DNA of 64,000 nucleotides from contig NZ_JAFLHG010000006.1 of assembly GCF_018717645.1 (NCBI RefSeq), positions 1 through 64,000 on the forward strand. Direction: 5' to 3'. The notes under the pieces are model-generated. The model was not told the origin of the DNA. It searched no databases and worked only from the letters and a program-made list of their open reading frames with translations. Positions 1 through 8,692 of the stretch are shown here, piece after piece. A program made the position numbers and the translations under genes. Within the stretch, counting starts at the first letter, position 1. Each line of letters begins with the position of its first letter. This DNA is from Microbacterium flavum. Lineage in GTDB: Bacteria; Actinomycetota; Actinomycetes; Actinomycetales; Microbacteriaceae.

Positions 1-96
1 CTCCACGGCTACCTCGGCGACGTCCCGCCGGCCGAGTTCGAGGAGACGTTCTATGCTGGCCAAACCACCACCGATCAGCTGGTGGGAATCAAATAG
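1..96 (+). CDS. IS3-family transposase (OrfB), C-terminal end only
   Basis: The window opens inside this reading frame. The last 31 codons read LHGYLGDVPPAEFEE and end at a TAG. The GY(I/L)GxxPPxEFE pattern followed by a short tail is the typical C-terminus of IS3-family (IS2/IS51-like) integrase-type transposases, just past the catalytic core. The DDE residues lie outside the window, so activity cannot be judged. The element's terminal repeat follows at about 104-127, and the flanking DNA is an interrupted IS21-family istA, so this IS3 copy is inserted into another transposon. Confidence 0.85.
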   Translation, partial: LHGYLGDVPPAEFEETFYAGQTTTDQLVGIK

Positions 97-127
97 CGCG
101 AGTCTCCATCAGACCCAGGGCGCTTCA
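1..127 (+). mobile_element. Right end of an IS3-family insertion sequence
   Basis: After the transposase stop at 96 the sequence runs through CATCAGACCCAGGGCGCTTCA, the usual form of an IS3-family terminal inverted repeat, and ends at about 127. Beyond it the coding frame of the IS21 transposase starts abruptly. The left end and the target duplication are outside the window. Confidence 0.65.
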
Positions 128-1174
128 GATGAACCGGGACGGGACGGAGTATTTCGCCATCCGCACTGTGATCAGCGAGGAACGGTCAACCCGCGGCGTC
201 AGCGGTAAGCCGGGATCGAAATCATCGACCGGCAACGCAGCGAGAGCGTCACGGTCCAGGGCGTAGTCCGCTTTGACGGTGCGGATCCGGGACCCGATCC
301 GACGGTCCTCGTCGACCTGATCCCAGGCGATGACCTTCTCGTTGAGTTCCGCGAGGGAATCGACCACTGGCATCGGGGAGAGCCAGGTCCGGCGAAACCG
401 TCCAACGTCGCCCTCGATGCCGCCCTTCTCATGCGCGCCCATTATCCCCGGCTGACAATAGAAGGAGTCAAACCCGTAGTGGGAACGGAACAGCACCCAC
501 CGGTCGTTCTCCACCCGAGCCCGACCCTGCCCATAAAGCACCGACTGGACCGCGGCGGTCAGGTTGTCGTATTTGATCTGCCCGGTCGGGATCCCGCCGA
601 TGGTGTGGAACGCGGCGATATGACCCTCCAGGAATGCTTCCTGCGCCTGGGTCGGATAGATGCGGTGCACCGCCCTGCCCGAGAAGCAGAGCCGGAACGC
701 GAAGAGGTGACACTTCGTTTTCACCCCCGCCAGCACCACCCAGACCTCACCGAAATCGACCTCCGCCTCATACCCGGGGACATGCTCCTGCGGGACGAAC
801 GCTTCCACCCGCCGGCCCGCCGCGATCTCCACCGCCGCCCGCCGCACCCGGACGTAATCACGGACGGTGGAGTACGACAGGTCGGCGGCGCCGTGCTCGT
901 CGATCAGCCGAGCGAGGATGCGTCGTGCGGTGTGGCGCTGCTTCCGCGGCGCATCCAGATCCTCGATTAGCATGCGCTCGATGTGCGGCTTGAACGGCTC
1001 CAGGCGGCCAGCTGTTCGGACGGGCGTTTTCCGCGGAGGAGGGACCGCGGACTCAAGTCCAGCTCGCACCGTTCGCCGGTGCACGCTATGTCGGCGAGCA
1101 AGCTCCCGAACCGACAACCCCTCAACACGCGCATCCCTCCGGATACTCGCGAACAAATCCACCCTGGACACCAT
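125..1174 (-). pseudogene. istA: IS21-family transposase IstA, 3' end cut off by an IS3 insertion
   Basis: IstA carries out cut-and-paste transposition of IS21 elements with the helper ATPase IstB. About 349 residues remain from the Met at 1174 (MVSRVDLFASIRRDARVEG), which fits family starts better than an upstream in-frame Met at 1273. An N-terminal helix-turn-helix (LSVRELARRHSVHRRTV) is followed by an rve/DDE core with all three acidic residues visible: D in EAEVDFGEVWV, D in IKYDNLTAAV, E in HEKGGIEGDVGR. The protein stops at YSVPSRFI, where the family continues with a C-terminal beta-barrel domain. At that point the IS3 end begins, so the stop codon is contributed by IS3 sequence. istB is not in the window. 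The element is probably immobile on its own. Confidence 0.85.
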
Positions 1175-1309
1175 CCCGGCCCTCTCCGTCGACAACCTGC
1201 CAGACGAGACCACGATGAGGTGGGGCCAAATCAAACCGTCACAACCACCCCGGCAAGTCGCAAGCGGGGCCAAACCAAGCCGTCACAACGGGGCCACTTC
1301 AACCTGTCA
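125..1309 (-). mobile_element. IS21-family element, left part, interrupted by IS3
   Basis: The outer terminus is placed at about 1309, where the minus strand reads TGACAGGTTGAAGTGGCCCC, the usual style of IS21-family ends (5'-TG, several internal repeats). Between it and istA are imperfect direct repeats of the GGGGCCAnnTCAAnCnGTCACA type, as expected for IstA binding sites. Immediately outside is the cut frame of a regulator gene, so the insertion point is well defined. The other terminus is beyond the IS3 copy, outside the window. Confidence 0.7.
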
Positions 1310-1313
1310 CAGA
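1222..1313. repeat. Multiple terminal repeats of the IS21-family element (3 copies)
   Basis: Three imperfect copies of a roughly 24-bp unit lie at 1222-1245, 1266-1289 and 1290-1313. Each begins GGGGCCA and ends with GTCACA. Copies two and three abut. IS21 elements typically carry two or three such repeats at each end as transposase binding sites. Confidence 0.6.
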
Positions 1314-1714
1314 CAGAGCAGGTCGAGCCGACCGTTGCGGAGGTACGCAGGGCCTGACATCGAGTCGAGAAGACGCTGCAGGCCAGGCCTCACCCGGCTG
1401 GTGACCGAGGCGCGGGGCCGTAGCCCCACGCTGTTTGCGTTTCGAGCCAGATCGAACAGGTGCGCACGCTCGGTGTCGTCGAGTCGCAGTGCGCCTGCCA
1501 GGGAGTGCAGCACGCTCTCGGATACGCCGGTCAGGTTTCCGCGTTCGAGGCGTACGTAGTAGTCCACGCTGACGCCCGCGAGCACCGCGAGCTCCTCCCG
1601 ACGCAGCCCGGGAACGCGTCGAGCGCCTCCGAACGGGGTGATGCCAGCCTGCTCGGGTGTCAAACGTCCCCGCCGCGTCGTCAGGAAGTCGCGGACCTCC
1701 GACCGGTTGTCCAT
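1307..1714 (-). pseudogene. MmyB-type XRE regulator truncated by the IS21 element
   Basis: About 135 residues remain from the Met at 1714 (MDNRSEVRDFLTTRRGRLTP). The N-terminal part is an XRE-like helix-turn-helix (VPGLRREELAVLAGVSVDYY followed by RLERG). It leads into the start of the MmyB-like ligand-binding domain and breaks off after RNGRLDLL, where family members continue for about 130 residues. The break coincides with the IS21 terminus. In actinobacteria such regulators usually sit divergent from an SDR they control. Here the CMD, cupin and SDR genes are divergent, so the regulator of that cluster appears to be lost. Confidence 0.75.
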
Positions 1715-1823
1715 GAGCCGAGCATACGAACATCCGCGATCTTCGCGAGGGGTGACAGCGTTACCTGGCTCGTGGTTCGCGCGGGGGTGACCATGGATGA
1801 ACGTTGCGGAAAGGGGAATCGTC

Positions 1824-2147
1824 ATGGCCGAGAAGACGCGAGCACAGCAGCTCGTCGCGGACATCGCACCGAAGCTCGCTGACCTCACCGACGAGGTGCT
1901 GTTCGGTGACGTGTGGAGGCGACCGGAGCTGTCTCCGCGCGATCGCAGCCTCGTCACCGTCGCCAGCCTGATCAGCACCGGCAGCACGGAACAGCTGGAA
2001 AGCCACCTGCGTCTTGCCCGACAGAACGGCCTCACCGACGCCGAGCTCGTCGAAGCGATCGTGCACCTCGCGTCCTACGCGGGGTGGCCTCGGGCGATGT
2101 CGGCCGTGCATGTCGCGAAGCGTGTGTTCGCAGAGCCGGCGGACTGA
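1824..2147 (+). CDS. Carboxymuconolactone decarboxylase (CMD/AhpD-like) family protein
   Basis: A 107-residue single-domain protein matching the CMD family: LSPRDRSLVTVASLISTG, then SHLRLARQNGLTDAELVE and the closing ASYAGWPRAMSAV block. It lacks the CxxC of AhpD, so a gamma-carboxymuconolactone decarboxylase-like or unassigned small-enzyme role is likelier than a disulfide reductase. The start at 1824 (MAEKTRAQ) is preferred because GAAAGGGG lies 7 bp upstream; an in-frame ATG at 1797 is possible. It is first in a coupled cluster with a cupin (TGATG overlap) and an SDR. This set is often paired with MmyB-type regulators; the substrate is unknown. Confidence 0.75.
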   Translation: MAEKTRAQQLVADIAPKLADLTDEVLFGDVWRRPELSPRDRSLVTVASLISTGSTEQLESHLRLARQNGLTDAELVEAIVHLASYAGWPRAMSAVHVAKRVFAEPAD

Positions 2148-2578
2148 TGCACATCGATCCTCGGGGCGCGACGGTGCGGGGACCATCGGATCGATTCACC
2201 GGCGACGTGTGGGTCGACACCATCGCCCGCCCCCAACCGCCTGGATACGCGACAGTTGCTCTGGTCCGATTCGCCCCCGGCGCGCGCACCGCCTGGCACG
2301 TCCACCGCCATGGGCAGACCCTCCACATCACGCAGGGAACCGCCGTAGTGCACACCCGCGATGGTCGGACAATCATCGCGGGCGCAGGCCAGAGCGTTCA
2401 CACTCCGCCGGGAGAGTGGCACTGGCACGGCGCCGCGGACGACAGTTTCATGGAACACCTCGCCGTCAGCACCCTCGCCCCATCTGAGAAGGACTCCGCT
2501 GTCGAGTGGGCCGAACACATCACCGCGGAGGAATACGCCTCCGCTCTCACCCACAACGAAAGGCCTTCCAACCCATGA
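2147..2578 (+). CDS. Cupin-domain protein
   Basis: A 143-residue cupin. The metal-binding motif 1 is visible as [20 protein letters not shown] (HxH then a spaced residue), and motif 2 as [16 protein letters not shown]. It may be an isomerase, dioxygenase-like or substrate-binding small enzyme; the sequence does not decide. Start and stop overlap the neighbours (TGATG with the CMD gene, ATGA with the SDR), so the three genes are translationally coupled and probably act in one oxidative or detoxification pathway. Confidence 0.75.
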   Translation: MHIDPRGATVRGPSDRFTGDVWVDTIARPQPPGYATVALVRFAPGARTAWHVHRHGQTLHITQGTAVVHTRDGRTIIAGAGQSVHTPPGEWHWHGAADDSFMEHLAVSTLAPSEKDSAVEWAEHITAEEYASALTHNERPSNP

Positions 2579-3175
2579 ACGAGAACACCACCCCTCGGGT
2601 TGCCGTCATCACCGGCGCCTCCTCCGGCATCGGCGCCGCAACCGCCCGCGCTCTCCACTCCGCCGGGTACCGGGTCGCATTGCTCGCACGACGTGCTGAC
2701 CGGATCTCGGCTCTCGCCGCTGAGCTGGGGCCGGCGCACTCCCGATCCAGGCCGATGTCACCGACCGTAAGCAGCTCGTCGCAGCCGCCGACCGCGTGCA
2801 GCAGGAACTCGGCGGAGCGAACGTACTGGTCAACAACGCCGGCATCATGCTCCTCGGCCCATTCGCGTCCGCGCAGCGCGACGACTACCGCAACATGATC
2901 GACATCAACCTCCTCGGCGCGATCACCGCGACCGAAGTGTTCCTCGACCAGCTGCGCGAAGCGCCCGGCGACGTCATCAACCTGTCGTCCGTCGCCGGGC
3001 ACACCGCCCGCGCAGGCGACGGCGTCTACGCGGCGACGAAGTGGGGGCTCAACGGCTGGTCAGAGTCCCTCCGTCAGGAACTTCTCCCCAACGTGCGCGT
3101 GACCCTCATTGAACCGGGCGTCGTCGACACCGAGCTCCCCTCGCACATCACCCACGACGCCACACGCGAAGCCGT
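2575..3175 (+). pseudogene. Short-chain dehydrogenase, frameshifted and 3'-truncated
   Basis: The frame from 2575 ([20 protein letters not shown]) has the NAD(P)-binding TGxxxGIG motif. At about 2730-2736 the reading frame shifts by one base: the family sequence [15 protein letters not shown] continues in another frame. That frame carries NNAG and the catalytic YAATK, with Ser in VINLSSVAG. The family match ends near THDATREA at about 3170. The remaining 40 or so residues are the antisense of a metal ATPase gene, so the last roughly 70 SDR residues are missing. One apparent single-base deletion plus a recombination junction make this a pseudogene unless the frameshift is a sequencing error. 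Confidence 0.8.
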
Positions 3176-4734
3176 TTCGCACCGAGCTCTGCGATCGCGG
3201 CGGCCTTGTCTTCGGGGCGCAGCTCGGCGCGGACGTCATCGATCCCTGCATGCGCAGCGAGGGCGCGGGCGGTGCGGGCGTTGTCGCCGGTGAGCATGGT
3301 CACCCCGATGCCCTGGGTCGCGAGGGTGCGGACCACTTCAGGGACCTCGGGGCGCAGCTCGTCGCGGACGCCGATCGCGGCGACCGGGACGCCGCCGCGG
3401 TGGACGATCACGACTGTCATGCCCTGCTCCTCCAGCCCCGCGACCCGGTCGCCGAGGGTCCCGGCGTCGAGCCAGCGCGGGCTGCCGACGGTGATCCGCG
3501 CGCCGGCGAGCTCGCCCTCGATGCCGTGCCCGGCCTGCTCGGTCACGCCCTCCGCCGCAGGGGCATCCGGCGCTGCGGCGGTGATCGCGGCGGCGAGGGG
3601 GTGGGTGCTGTGCTGCTCCAGAGCGGCCGCCCACGCCAGCGCCTCCGCCTCGCTCACACCGTCCACGGTGAGGACGGCGGTGACGGCGGGCTCGTTGCGG
3701 GTGAGGGTGCCGGTCTTGTCGACGGCGACGTGGCGGATCACGCCGAACCGCTCGAACGCGGCACCGGACTTGATGATCACGCCGAACTTGCTCGCCGAGC
3801 CGATCGCCGCGACCACGGTCAGCGGCACGGAGATCGCCAGTGCGCAGGGCGATGCCGCGACCAGCACGACCAGGGCGCGGGTGATCCACAGCTCCGGGTC
3901 GCCGAGCAGCGAGCCGATGATCGCGACCAGGGCGGCGAGGATCAGCACGCCCGGGACGAGAGGGCGGGCGATGCGGTCGGCGAGGCGGGCGCGGTCGCCC
4001 TTCTCCGCCTGAGCCTTCTCCACGAGGTCGACGATCGTGGTCAGTGAGTTGTCGGTGCCTGCCGCGGTCGTTTCGACCTCCAGTGCCCCGGCGGTGTTGA
4101 TTGCGCCGGCGGAGACGGCATCGCCGGGTTCGACCTCGACCGGGATCGACTCCCCGGTGATCGCGGACGTGTCCAGGCTGGAACGTCCCGTGCGGACGAC
4201 GCCGTCGGTCGCGATCCGCTCACCCGGCCGCACCAACATCAGCTGCCCGACAGCCAGATCCTTCGCGGCGACCTCGACCGAGACGCCGTCGCGGCGGATG
4301 GTGGCGGTCTCCGGGACGAGCTTGAGCAGTGCCCGCAGCCCGCCGCGGGCACGGTCCATCGCCTTGTCCTCCAGCGCCTCGGCGATCGAGTACAGGAATG
4401 CCAGCGCTGCGGCCTCCTCGACGTAGCCGAGGATCACCGCGCCGACCGCGCTGATGGTCATCAGCAGCCCGATGCCGAGCTTGCCCTTGAAGAGGTTCCG
4501 GATCGCGCCCGGCGTGAACGTCGACGCGCCCAGCAGCAGGCCGATCCAGAACAGCACCAGCGCAGGGATCTCCATCCCGGACCACTCCAGCGCCAGACCG
4601 GTGAGGAACGCCACACCGGAGAAGACCGGGACCATGATCCCGCGGTCCCGCCACCAGGGGCGCTCCGCCTCCTCGGCCTCTTCGCCGACTGCGGTCTCAG
4701 GCTCGTCGTGCTCGCAGCCGCACGCCGCGCTCAC
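3148..4734 (-). pseudogene. CtpG-type P1B metal-exporting ATPase, C-terminally truncated
   Basis: Exports a soft divalent metal (cadmium, lead or zinc is likely from its CmtR partner) across the membrane. The GTG at 4734 is chosen because it overlaps the cmtR stop (GTGA). Visible are an N-terminal CGCEH metal motif, the actuator TGES (AITGESIPV), ASPCALAIS in the membrane helix (about residue 295; SPC rather than CPC, as in CtpG-like pumps), the phosphorylation motif DKTGT (about 338), the HP motif HPLAAAI and TGDN. The frame then ends in AELGAKRLRVWRRG. The hinge GDGVNDAP and the last two transmembrane helices, about 100-120 residues, are absent. Without them no transport is expected. The break lies opposite the SDR break at about 3175-3185. 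Confidence 0.8.
3165..3190. other. Recombination junction joining two truncated convergent genes
   Basis: Reading rightward, SDR homology ends at about 3170. Reading leftward from 4734, ATPase homology ends at about 3180. No insertion sequence or repeat separates them, and both genes lack their 3' ends. The simplest reading is a deletion or illegitimate join with the end point within these bases; a misassembly would look the same. Confidence 0.6.
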
Positions 4735-5090
4735 GCGCCCGCTCCCGTCCCGCAGCAGCCCGGCACCGTGCACGAAGCGTCCATGCAGGGCGCGTGCTCG
4801 TCCACCGCGAGCGTCACGTCCACCAGCGCGGTCAGCGCCGCCGCGAGGTGCGGGTCCGCGATCTCGTAGCGCGTCTGCCGCCCTTCCGGCTCGGCGACCA
4901 CGATGCCGCAGTCGCGCAGGCAGGTCAGGTGGTTCGAGACGTTCGAGCGGGTCAGCTCCAGCTCACGCGAGAGCACCGCCGGGTAGCTGGGGCCGTCGAG
5001 CAGGGTCATCAGTATCCGGGAGCGCGTCGGGTCCGCCATGGCCCGGCCGAGCCGGTTCATGACGTCGAGACGTGGAGCAATGGTCAGCAT
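4731..5090 (-). CDS. cmtR: CmtR-type ArsR/SmtB metal-sensing repressor
   Basis: A 119-residue winged-helix repressor. Starting at the ATG at 5090, the cysteines fall at 57, 61 (TCLRDC) and 102 (APCMD), exactly the three cadmium/lead ligands of Mycobacterium tuberculosis CmtR. This supports both the identity and the start; upstream in-frame ATGs would break the numbering. The recognition helix is TRSNVSNHL. The extra C-terminal cysteines (CMDASCTVPGCC) resemble the tail of other actinobacterial homologues. The gene overlaps the following ATPase gene by GTGA, forming a sensor-pump operon. Metal binding should release it from its own promoter region at 5090-5130. Confidence 0.88.
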   Translation of the reverse strand: MLTIAPRLDVMNRLGRAMADPTRSRILMTLLDGPSYPAVLSRELELTRSNVSNHLTCLRDCGIVVAEPEGRQTRYEIADPHLAAALTALVDVTLAVDEHAPCMDASCTVPGCCGTGAGA

Positions 5091-5130
5091 GCACTGATCA
5101 TACAGTGTTGACTGAACTAATCCCAGGATG
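5088..5130 (-). promoter_or_regulatory. Probable cmtR promoter/operator
   Basis: The minus strand just before the cmtR start holds linked half-sites CAGT-CAAC-ACTG-TATGAT-CAGT. The hexamer TATGAT in the middle could be a -10 element that would give a nearly leaderless cmtR mRNA. Repressor binding over a -10 is the expected ArsR mechanism. Inferred from symmetry only. Confidence 0.45.
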
Positions 5131-5659
5131 AATAGTGCACCCTGCGACATTCGGCCCTACCAGTAACCCCGCGGGCGCGCAGCAGCAGCCCGGCGTTTTC
5201 GAGCGCGCCGAGGACGCGGACGATGCTGGTGGTGTTGCAGGACACCACCCGGGTCAGGTCCCGGCCGAGCGCGGTGGCGTAGTTGGCCTGGGCGACGAAG
5301 GAGTGCCCGGTGGTCGAGTGCGCTTCCCCGCCCTGCACGATCACCTTTATTCCCGCCGCCTGGTAGCGGGGCAGGTTTCCGGCGGCGACGTGCTTGGGGG
5401 TCGTATCGACGATCACGTCGCTCTGCGCGAGGAGATCGTCGAGGGTTCCCTCGGGGCGGATGCCGGTGTCCACCATGCCGCTGTGCGCGTCGGGGGTGGC
5501 GGCGAATACGGGCAGCCGCGGGACGGCGGATTGTATTCGCCAGTCGGTGACGATGTCCGCGACGCCCACCAGGTGCATGTCGGGTTGGGCGTGGACGGCG
5601 TCGGCGACCCTCTTGCCGATCACTCCGTACCCGTTGACGCCGACTCTGATCCTGTCCAT
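5117..5659 (-). pseudogene. Type II (archaeal-type) glyceraldehyde-3-phosphate dehydrogenase, 3'-truncated
   Basis: Starts MDRIRVGVNGYGVIGKRVAD with GGAG 8 bp upstream. The Rossmann GxGxxG and the active-site cysteine motif VSCNTTSIVRVL identify the type II GAPDH family (usually about 335-345 residues), which makes 1,3-bisphosphoglycerate. Homology ends near LLLRARG at about residue 164, and an unrelated tail runs into the cmtR promoter. About half the enzyme, including most of the catalytic domain, is gone. It was probably the last gene of an operon with the UbiB and P-loop genes (39 bp after ubiB), and was cut when the cmtR-ctpG module arrived or rearranged. Confidence 0.8.
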
Positions 5660-5698
5660 CTTCGTCTCCTTTCGTGGTGTTCTTGAGCCGTGCGCGGG

Positions 5699-7354
5699 TC
5701 AGGGGCGGGGTCGGCGGCGCCGCAGCGTCCACAGCAGATAGCTGCCGAGGGCGCCGATCGTGCCGGTCCCGGCGCCGATCAGGACGCCTTCCCGGGAGCG
5801 CCATTTCGTGTTCCCGCCGACGAGGGTGCCGATCCCGCTGATCAGCGCGGCGGCGATCATTCCCGCGACGACACGGTTGCCGACGCGTTCGGCGCGCCCG
5901 ACGAGAGGTTCCAGCTCCGTCGCGCGCAGGTGCACCTCGAACCCGCCGTCTTCGAGGAGATGCCGGAGCCGGCTCAGGGTGGCGGGCAGCTCGGTGAGCA
6001 GTGCCCCGGTGTCGGCTCCCGCGCGCGCCCATCGCCGGGCCAGAGCCGGCAGGGACAGCTGGGCGCGGGTGAGCTGCTCAGCGTAGGGCTGCAGGGCGTC
6101 GAGCATCTGGAAGTCCGGATCCAGCCGCGCCGCGGTCCCTTCGGCCATCATCAGCACTTTGAACAGCAGCGCCGTCTCCTGCGGAAGGTGCAGCTGGTGC
6201 TGCTGCAGGATGCCGAGCAGCTGCTGGAGCATGATTGCGAGGCTGATCTCCGACAGCGAACGGCCCCGGTAGCGGGCCGTTAACGCGGTGATCGCCTGCC
6301 GCAGCCCTGCCCGGTCGACGACGTCGGCGGTCCGGGAGAGTTCTATCAGGGCGGTGGTGAGGGTGTCCGGGTCGTCGCGGGTGAAGGCGAGCACGATGCC
6401 GGCGAGGCCGTCCGTGGTCTGTTCGGTGAGCTCCCCGACCATCCCGAAGTCGATCAGCGCGAGCGCGCCGTCGGGCTGCACGAACATGTTCCCGGGATGG
6501 GGGTCGGCATGGAAGAACCGGTTGTCGAACACCATCGTGAGCACGATGTCGGCACCCAGCCGCGCGAGTGCGACCCGGTCGATGCCGGCGGCGTCCAGGC
6601 CCTCCAGGTCGTCGATCCGCACCCCGCTCATCCGCTCCAGGGTCAGCACGCGCGAGGTCGTGGTCTCCCCGTGCACGCGGGGAATCCGCACCCGCGCCGC
6701 GTGGGCGAACTCCTGCGCGAACCGTTCGGCGTTGCGGGCCTCCTGCAGGTAGTCCAGCTCGGCACGCAGCGTGCGGGAGAACTCCTCCACCAGCCCGGGC
6801 AGGTCGTACTGCCGGATGGCATCCCAGCGCCGGTCGGCGCGGTCGGCGAGGTTGCGGAGAATGTCCAGGTCTTCATGCACCTGCGCGACCACGCCGGGCC
6901 GGCGCACCTTCACGACGACCTCGGTGCCGTCGTGAAGAGTTGCCACGTACGCCTGCCCGATGGACGCCGCCGCCAGCGGCACCGGGTCGAACTGGGCGAA
7001 CACGTGCTCTGGGTCGGCGCCGAGCTCTTCACGGAGCACGTCCCGAATGCCCTCCCACGGTGCCGCGGCGACGTCGTCCTGCAGTTTGGCGAACTCGGCG
7101 ACCCATGCCGCGGGGAGCAGATCGTGCCGGGTGGAGAGGATCTGGCCCAGTTTCACGAACGTCGGCCCGAGCTCCTCCAACGCGACCCGCACATGCTCGG
7201 GGTTCGTGTAGGGGTCCTCCTGCCGGGCGTGTCCGAGGGCGCCGCGGTGGAACGGCACCAAGCCGCCCAGGCCCAGCACGCCGGCCAGGACGCCGAGTCC
7301 GTGCCGGCGCAGCACGGCCCCGATCTGCCGGTACCGGCTACTCCCCGCGCCCAT
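5699..7354 (-). CDS. UbiB/AarF (ABC1) atypical protein kinase-like membrane protein
   Basis: A 551-residue member of the UbiB family, ATP-binding proteins linked to quinone and isoprenoid-lipid metabolism. Family signatures in order: the KxGQ motif (FVKLGQILSTR), the alanine-rich loop AAASIGQAY replacing the kinase glycine loop, a lysine in VVVKVRRPG, the catalytic FHADPHPGN and metal-binding LIDFGMVG. Two hydrophobic helices at the C-terminus (about residues 490-540) would anchor it. The start overlaps the upstream P-loop gene by TGATG. Its place in a metal island suggests protection or repair of the quinone pool under metal stress, which is an inference. A second, different UbiB is at 38.5 kb. 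Confidence 0.85.
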   Translation of the reverse strand: MGAGSSRYRQIGAVLRRHGLGVLAGVLGLGGLVPFHRGALGHARQEDPYTNPEHVRVALEELGPTFVKLGQILSTRHDLLPAAWVAEFAKLQDDVAAAPWEGIRDVLREELGADPEHVFAQFDPVPLAAASIGQAYVATLHDGTEVVVKVRRPGVVAQVHEDLDILRNLADRADRRWDAIRQYDLPGLVEEFSRTLRAELDYLQEARNAERFAQEFAHAARVRIPRVHGETTTSRVLTLERMSGVRIDDLEGLDAAGIDRVALARLGADIVLTMVFDNRFFHADPHPGNMFVQPDGALALIDFGMVGELTEQTTDGLAGIVLAFTRDDPDTLTTALIELSRTADVVDRAGLRQAITALTARYRGRSLSEISLAIMLQQLLGILQQHQLHLPQETALLFKVLMMAEGTAARLDPDFQMLDALQPYAEQLTRAQLSLPALARRWARAGADTGALLTELPATLSRLRHLLEDGGFEVHLRATELEPLVGRAERVGNRVVAGMIAAALISGIGTLVGGNTKWRSREGVLIGAGTGTIGALGSYLLWTLRRRRPRP

Positions 7355-7941
7355 CAGCTCACGCCCCTCTCGGCTGGAGTGCCGGCCGATGCTCGTTCGA
7401 GGATGAAGTCGACGCGCGCGTCGGGGGCGAGTGCGGGGACGGTGACGACGGGAAAGCCCAGCTCCTGGTACACCAGCCCGAGCAGGTCGTGGATGCGCCG
7501 CTGCGCGGCGGGGTCCTCGGTGCGCGCGTAGTCGGACGCCAGCGGGAGCAGGTCAAGCAGGAACACCGTCGCGTACCGGGCGCCGGCCAGCGCGCCCAGC
7601 AGGGCGGTGCCGGGGGCGAGGCCGAGGAAGCGGTAGTAGGCGAGCGAGTCCGGCAGAGCACGGTCCAGGAACACGGTCTGTTGCGGGTCGAGGGAGCGTT
7701 CCTGCTCGATCTGCATGTCGACGACGGCGCGCTGGAACTCGCTCTGCCGTGCCCGCACCTCCGCGGTGCTGCGCCCGGTGATCCGTTGCAGGTCGATGTA
7801 GTGGCGGGCGTGCTCGATTGTGGTCGTGTACCCGCGGCCCCGCAGCAGGTTGACCGTGGTGGTCTTGCCCGAGCTGGGACCGCCCGTCACGACGTGCCAA
7901 CGGGTGGTCTGTGCGGGCCGCGGCTCCTGGATGCCGGTCAT
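7354..7941 (-). CDS. P-loop NTPase/kinase of the AAA_28 (NadR-like) type
   Basis: A 195-residue protein with a Walker A motif near the N-terminus (VVTGGPSSGKTTTVNLL), a later FLDRALPDSLAYY that fits a Walker B/lid of small kinases, and a C-terminal VYQELGF. This matches the AAA_28/NadR ribosylnicotinamide kinase-like group, whose substrates are mostly unknown. It is the first gene of the leftward operon with ubiB and the truncated gap. Its start lies about 20 bp from the CsoR-like operator at 7960-7976, so it may share copper control with csoR. Confidence 0.7.
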   Translation of the reverse strand: MTGIQEPRPAQTTRWHVVTGGPSSGKTTTVNLLRGRGYTTTIEHARHYIDLQRITGRSTAEVRARQSEFQRAVVDMQIEQERSLDPQQTVFLDRALPDSLAYYRFLGLAPGTALLGALAGARYATVFLLDLLPLASDYARTEDPAAQRRIHDLLGLVYQELGFPVVTVPALAPDARVDFILERASAGTPAERGVS

Positions 7942-7959
7942 GACCTCACCCTACACCCT

Positions 7960-7979
7960 GTACCCCTACAGGGTATGGT
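7960..7979 (+). promoter_or_regulatory. CsoR-type operator with overlapping -10, upstream of csoR
   Basis: GTACCC-CTACA-GGGTAT, 6-bp arms with a 5-bp spacer, merges into TATGGT (7974-7979), a plausible -10 hexamer. It sits inside a longer perfect palindrome CCCTGTA-CCCC-TACAGGG (7956-7973). The csoR start is 23 bp beyond, with GGAGGTG between. The same 6-5-6 box recurs at 16545, 26979 and 27023. Confidence 0.7.
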
Positions 7980-8001
7980 AGATTGTGGGTGGAGGTGCGA
8001 G

Positions 8002-8286
8002 ATGGCACACGGGTATGTGGACAACAAGCCGGCGCTGCTGGCGCGGCTGAGCCGCGCGGAGGGTCAGGTGCGCGGGATCGCGCGGATGATCGACGAGGAC
8101 GTGTACTGCATCGACGTGCTGACCCAGGTGTCGGCGGCGACGAAGGCGCTGGAGTCCGTCGCGCTGTCGCTGCTGGAAGACCACCTCGCGCATTGCGTCG
8201 CGCAGGCGACCGCCGAAGGCGGCCCGCTCGCGGAGGAGAAGCTCCGCGAGGCGAACGCCGCGATCGCGCGCCTCGTGCGCTCCTAA
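8002..8286 (+). CDS. csoR: Copper-sensing repressor CsoR
   Basis: A 94-residue all-helical DUF156 repressor. With the ATG at 8002 the copper(I) ligands fall at Cys36 (DVYC), His61 and Cys65 (DHLAHC), the same numbering as M. tuberculosis CsoR, and the DNA-contacting SRAEGQVRGIARM is intact. Copper binding releases CsoR from ATACCC/GGGTAT operators. It begins a rightward operon with copZ, copA and the YHS gene, and a matching operator lies directly upstream, so it is probably autoregulated. It is also the only CsoR in the window and the likely regulator of the other three boxes. Confidence 0.92.
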   Translation: MAHGYVDNKPALLARLSRAEGQVRGIARMIDEDVYCIDVLTQVSAATKALESVALSLLEDHLAHCVAQATAEGGPLAEEKLREANAAIARLVRS

Positions 8287-8332
8287 CGTCGTCCCCACTC
8301 ACATCGTTCAACGCTCTTGAAGGGAGCACATC

Positions 8333-8692
8333 ATGACCGGACAGGGATTCCAGGACCTCGGCCTGCAGGCGACCAGCACCGGCGGTGGCTGCGCCTGTTG
8401 CAGCCCCACCTCCCACGCCACGGCAGCCACCGACACCGGCGCGCCGGCGCAGCAGACGGCGGCGGGTGAGACCGTGTCGGCGCAGTTCCTGGTGGAGGGG
8501 ATGACCTGCGCGCACTGCGTGCGTAGCGTCACCGAGGAGGTCTCCGCGATCGACGGTGTCTCCGACGTCGCGGTCGATCTGCACGCCGGTGGCGTGTCCA
8601 CGGTGACGGTGTCCAGCGCGACGCCGGTGGATGCGGAGCGGGTGCGGGCGGCGGTGGAGGAGGCCGGGTACAGCCTCGCCGCAGCCTCATGA
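8333..8692 (+). CDS. copZ: Copper chaperone, HMA domain (CopZ-like) with extended N-terminus
   Basis: A 119-residue protein. The C-terminal 68 residues are a heavy-metal-associated domain with the GMTCAHC copper(I) site (about residues 55-61) and the closing AVEEAGYSL. The first 50 residues are unusual for CopZ: a cysteine cluster [12 protein letters not shown] and a low-complexity Ala/Thr linker, perhaps an extra metal site. A Shine-Dalgarno GAAGGGAG precedes the ATG. The stop overlaps the copA start (ATGA), so chaperone and pump are made together; it delivers copper to CopA. Confidence 0.88.
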   Translation: MTGQGFQDLGLQATSTGGGCACCSPTSHATAATDTGAPAQQTAAGETVSAQFLVEGMTCAHCVRSVTEEVSAIDGVSDVAVDLHAGGVSTVTVSSATPVDAERVRAAVEEAGYSLAAAS

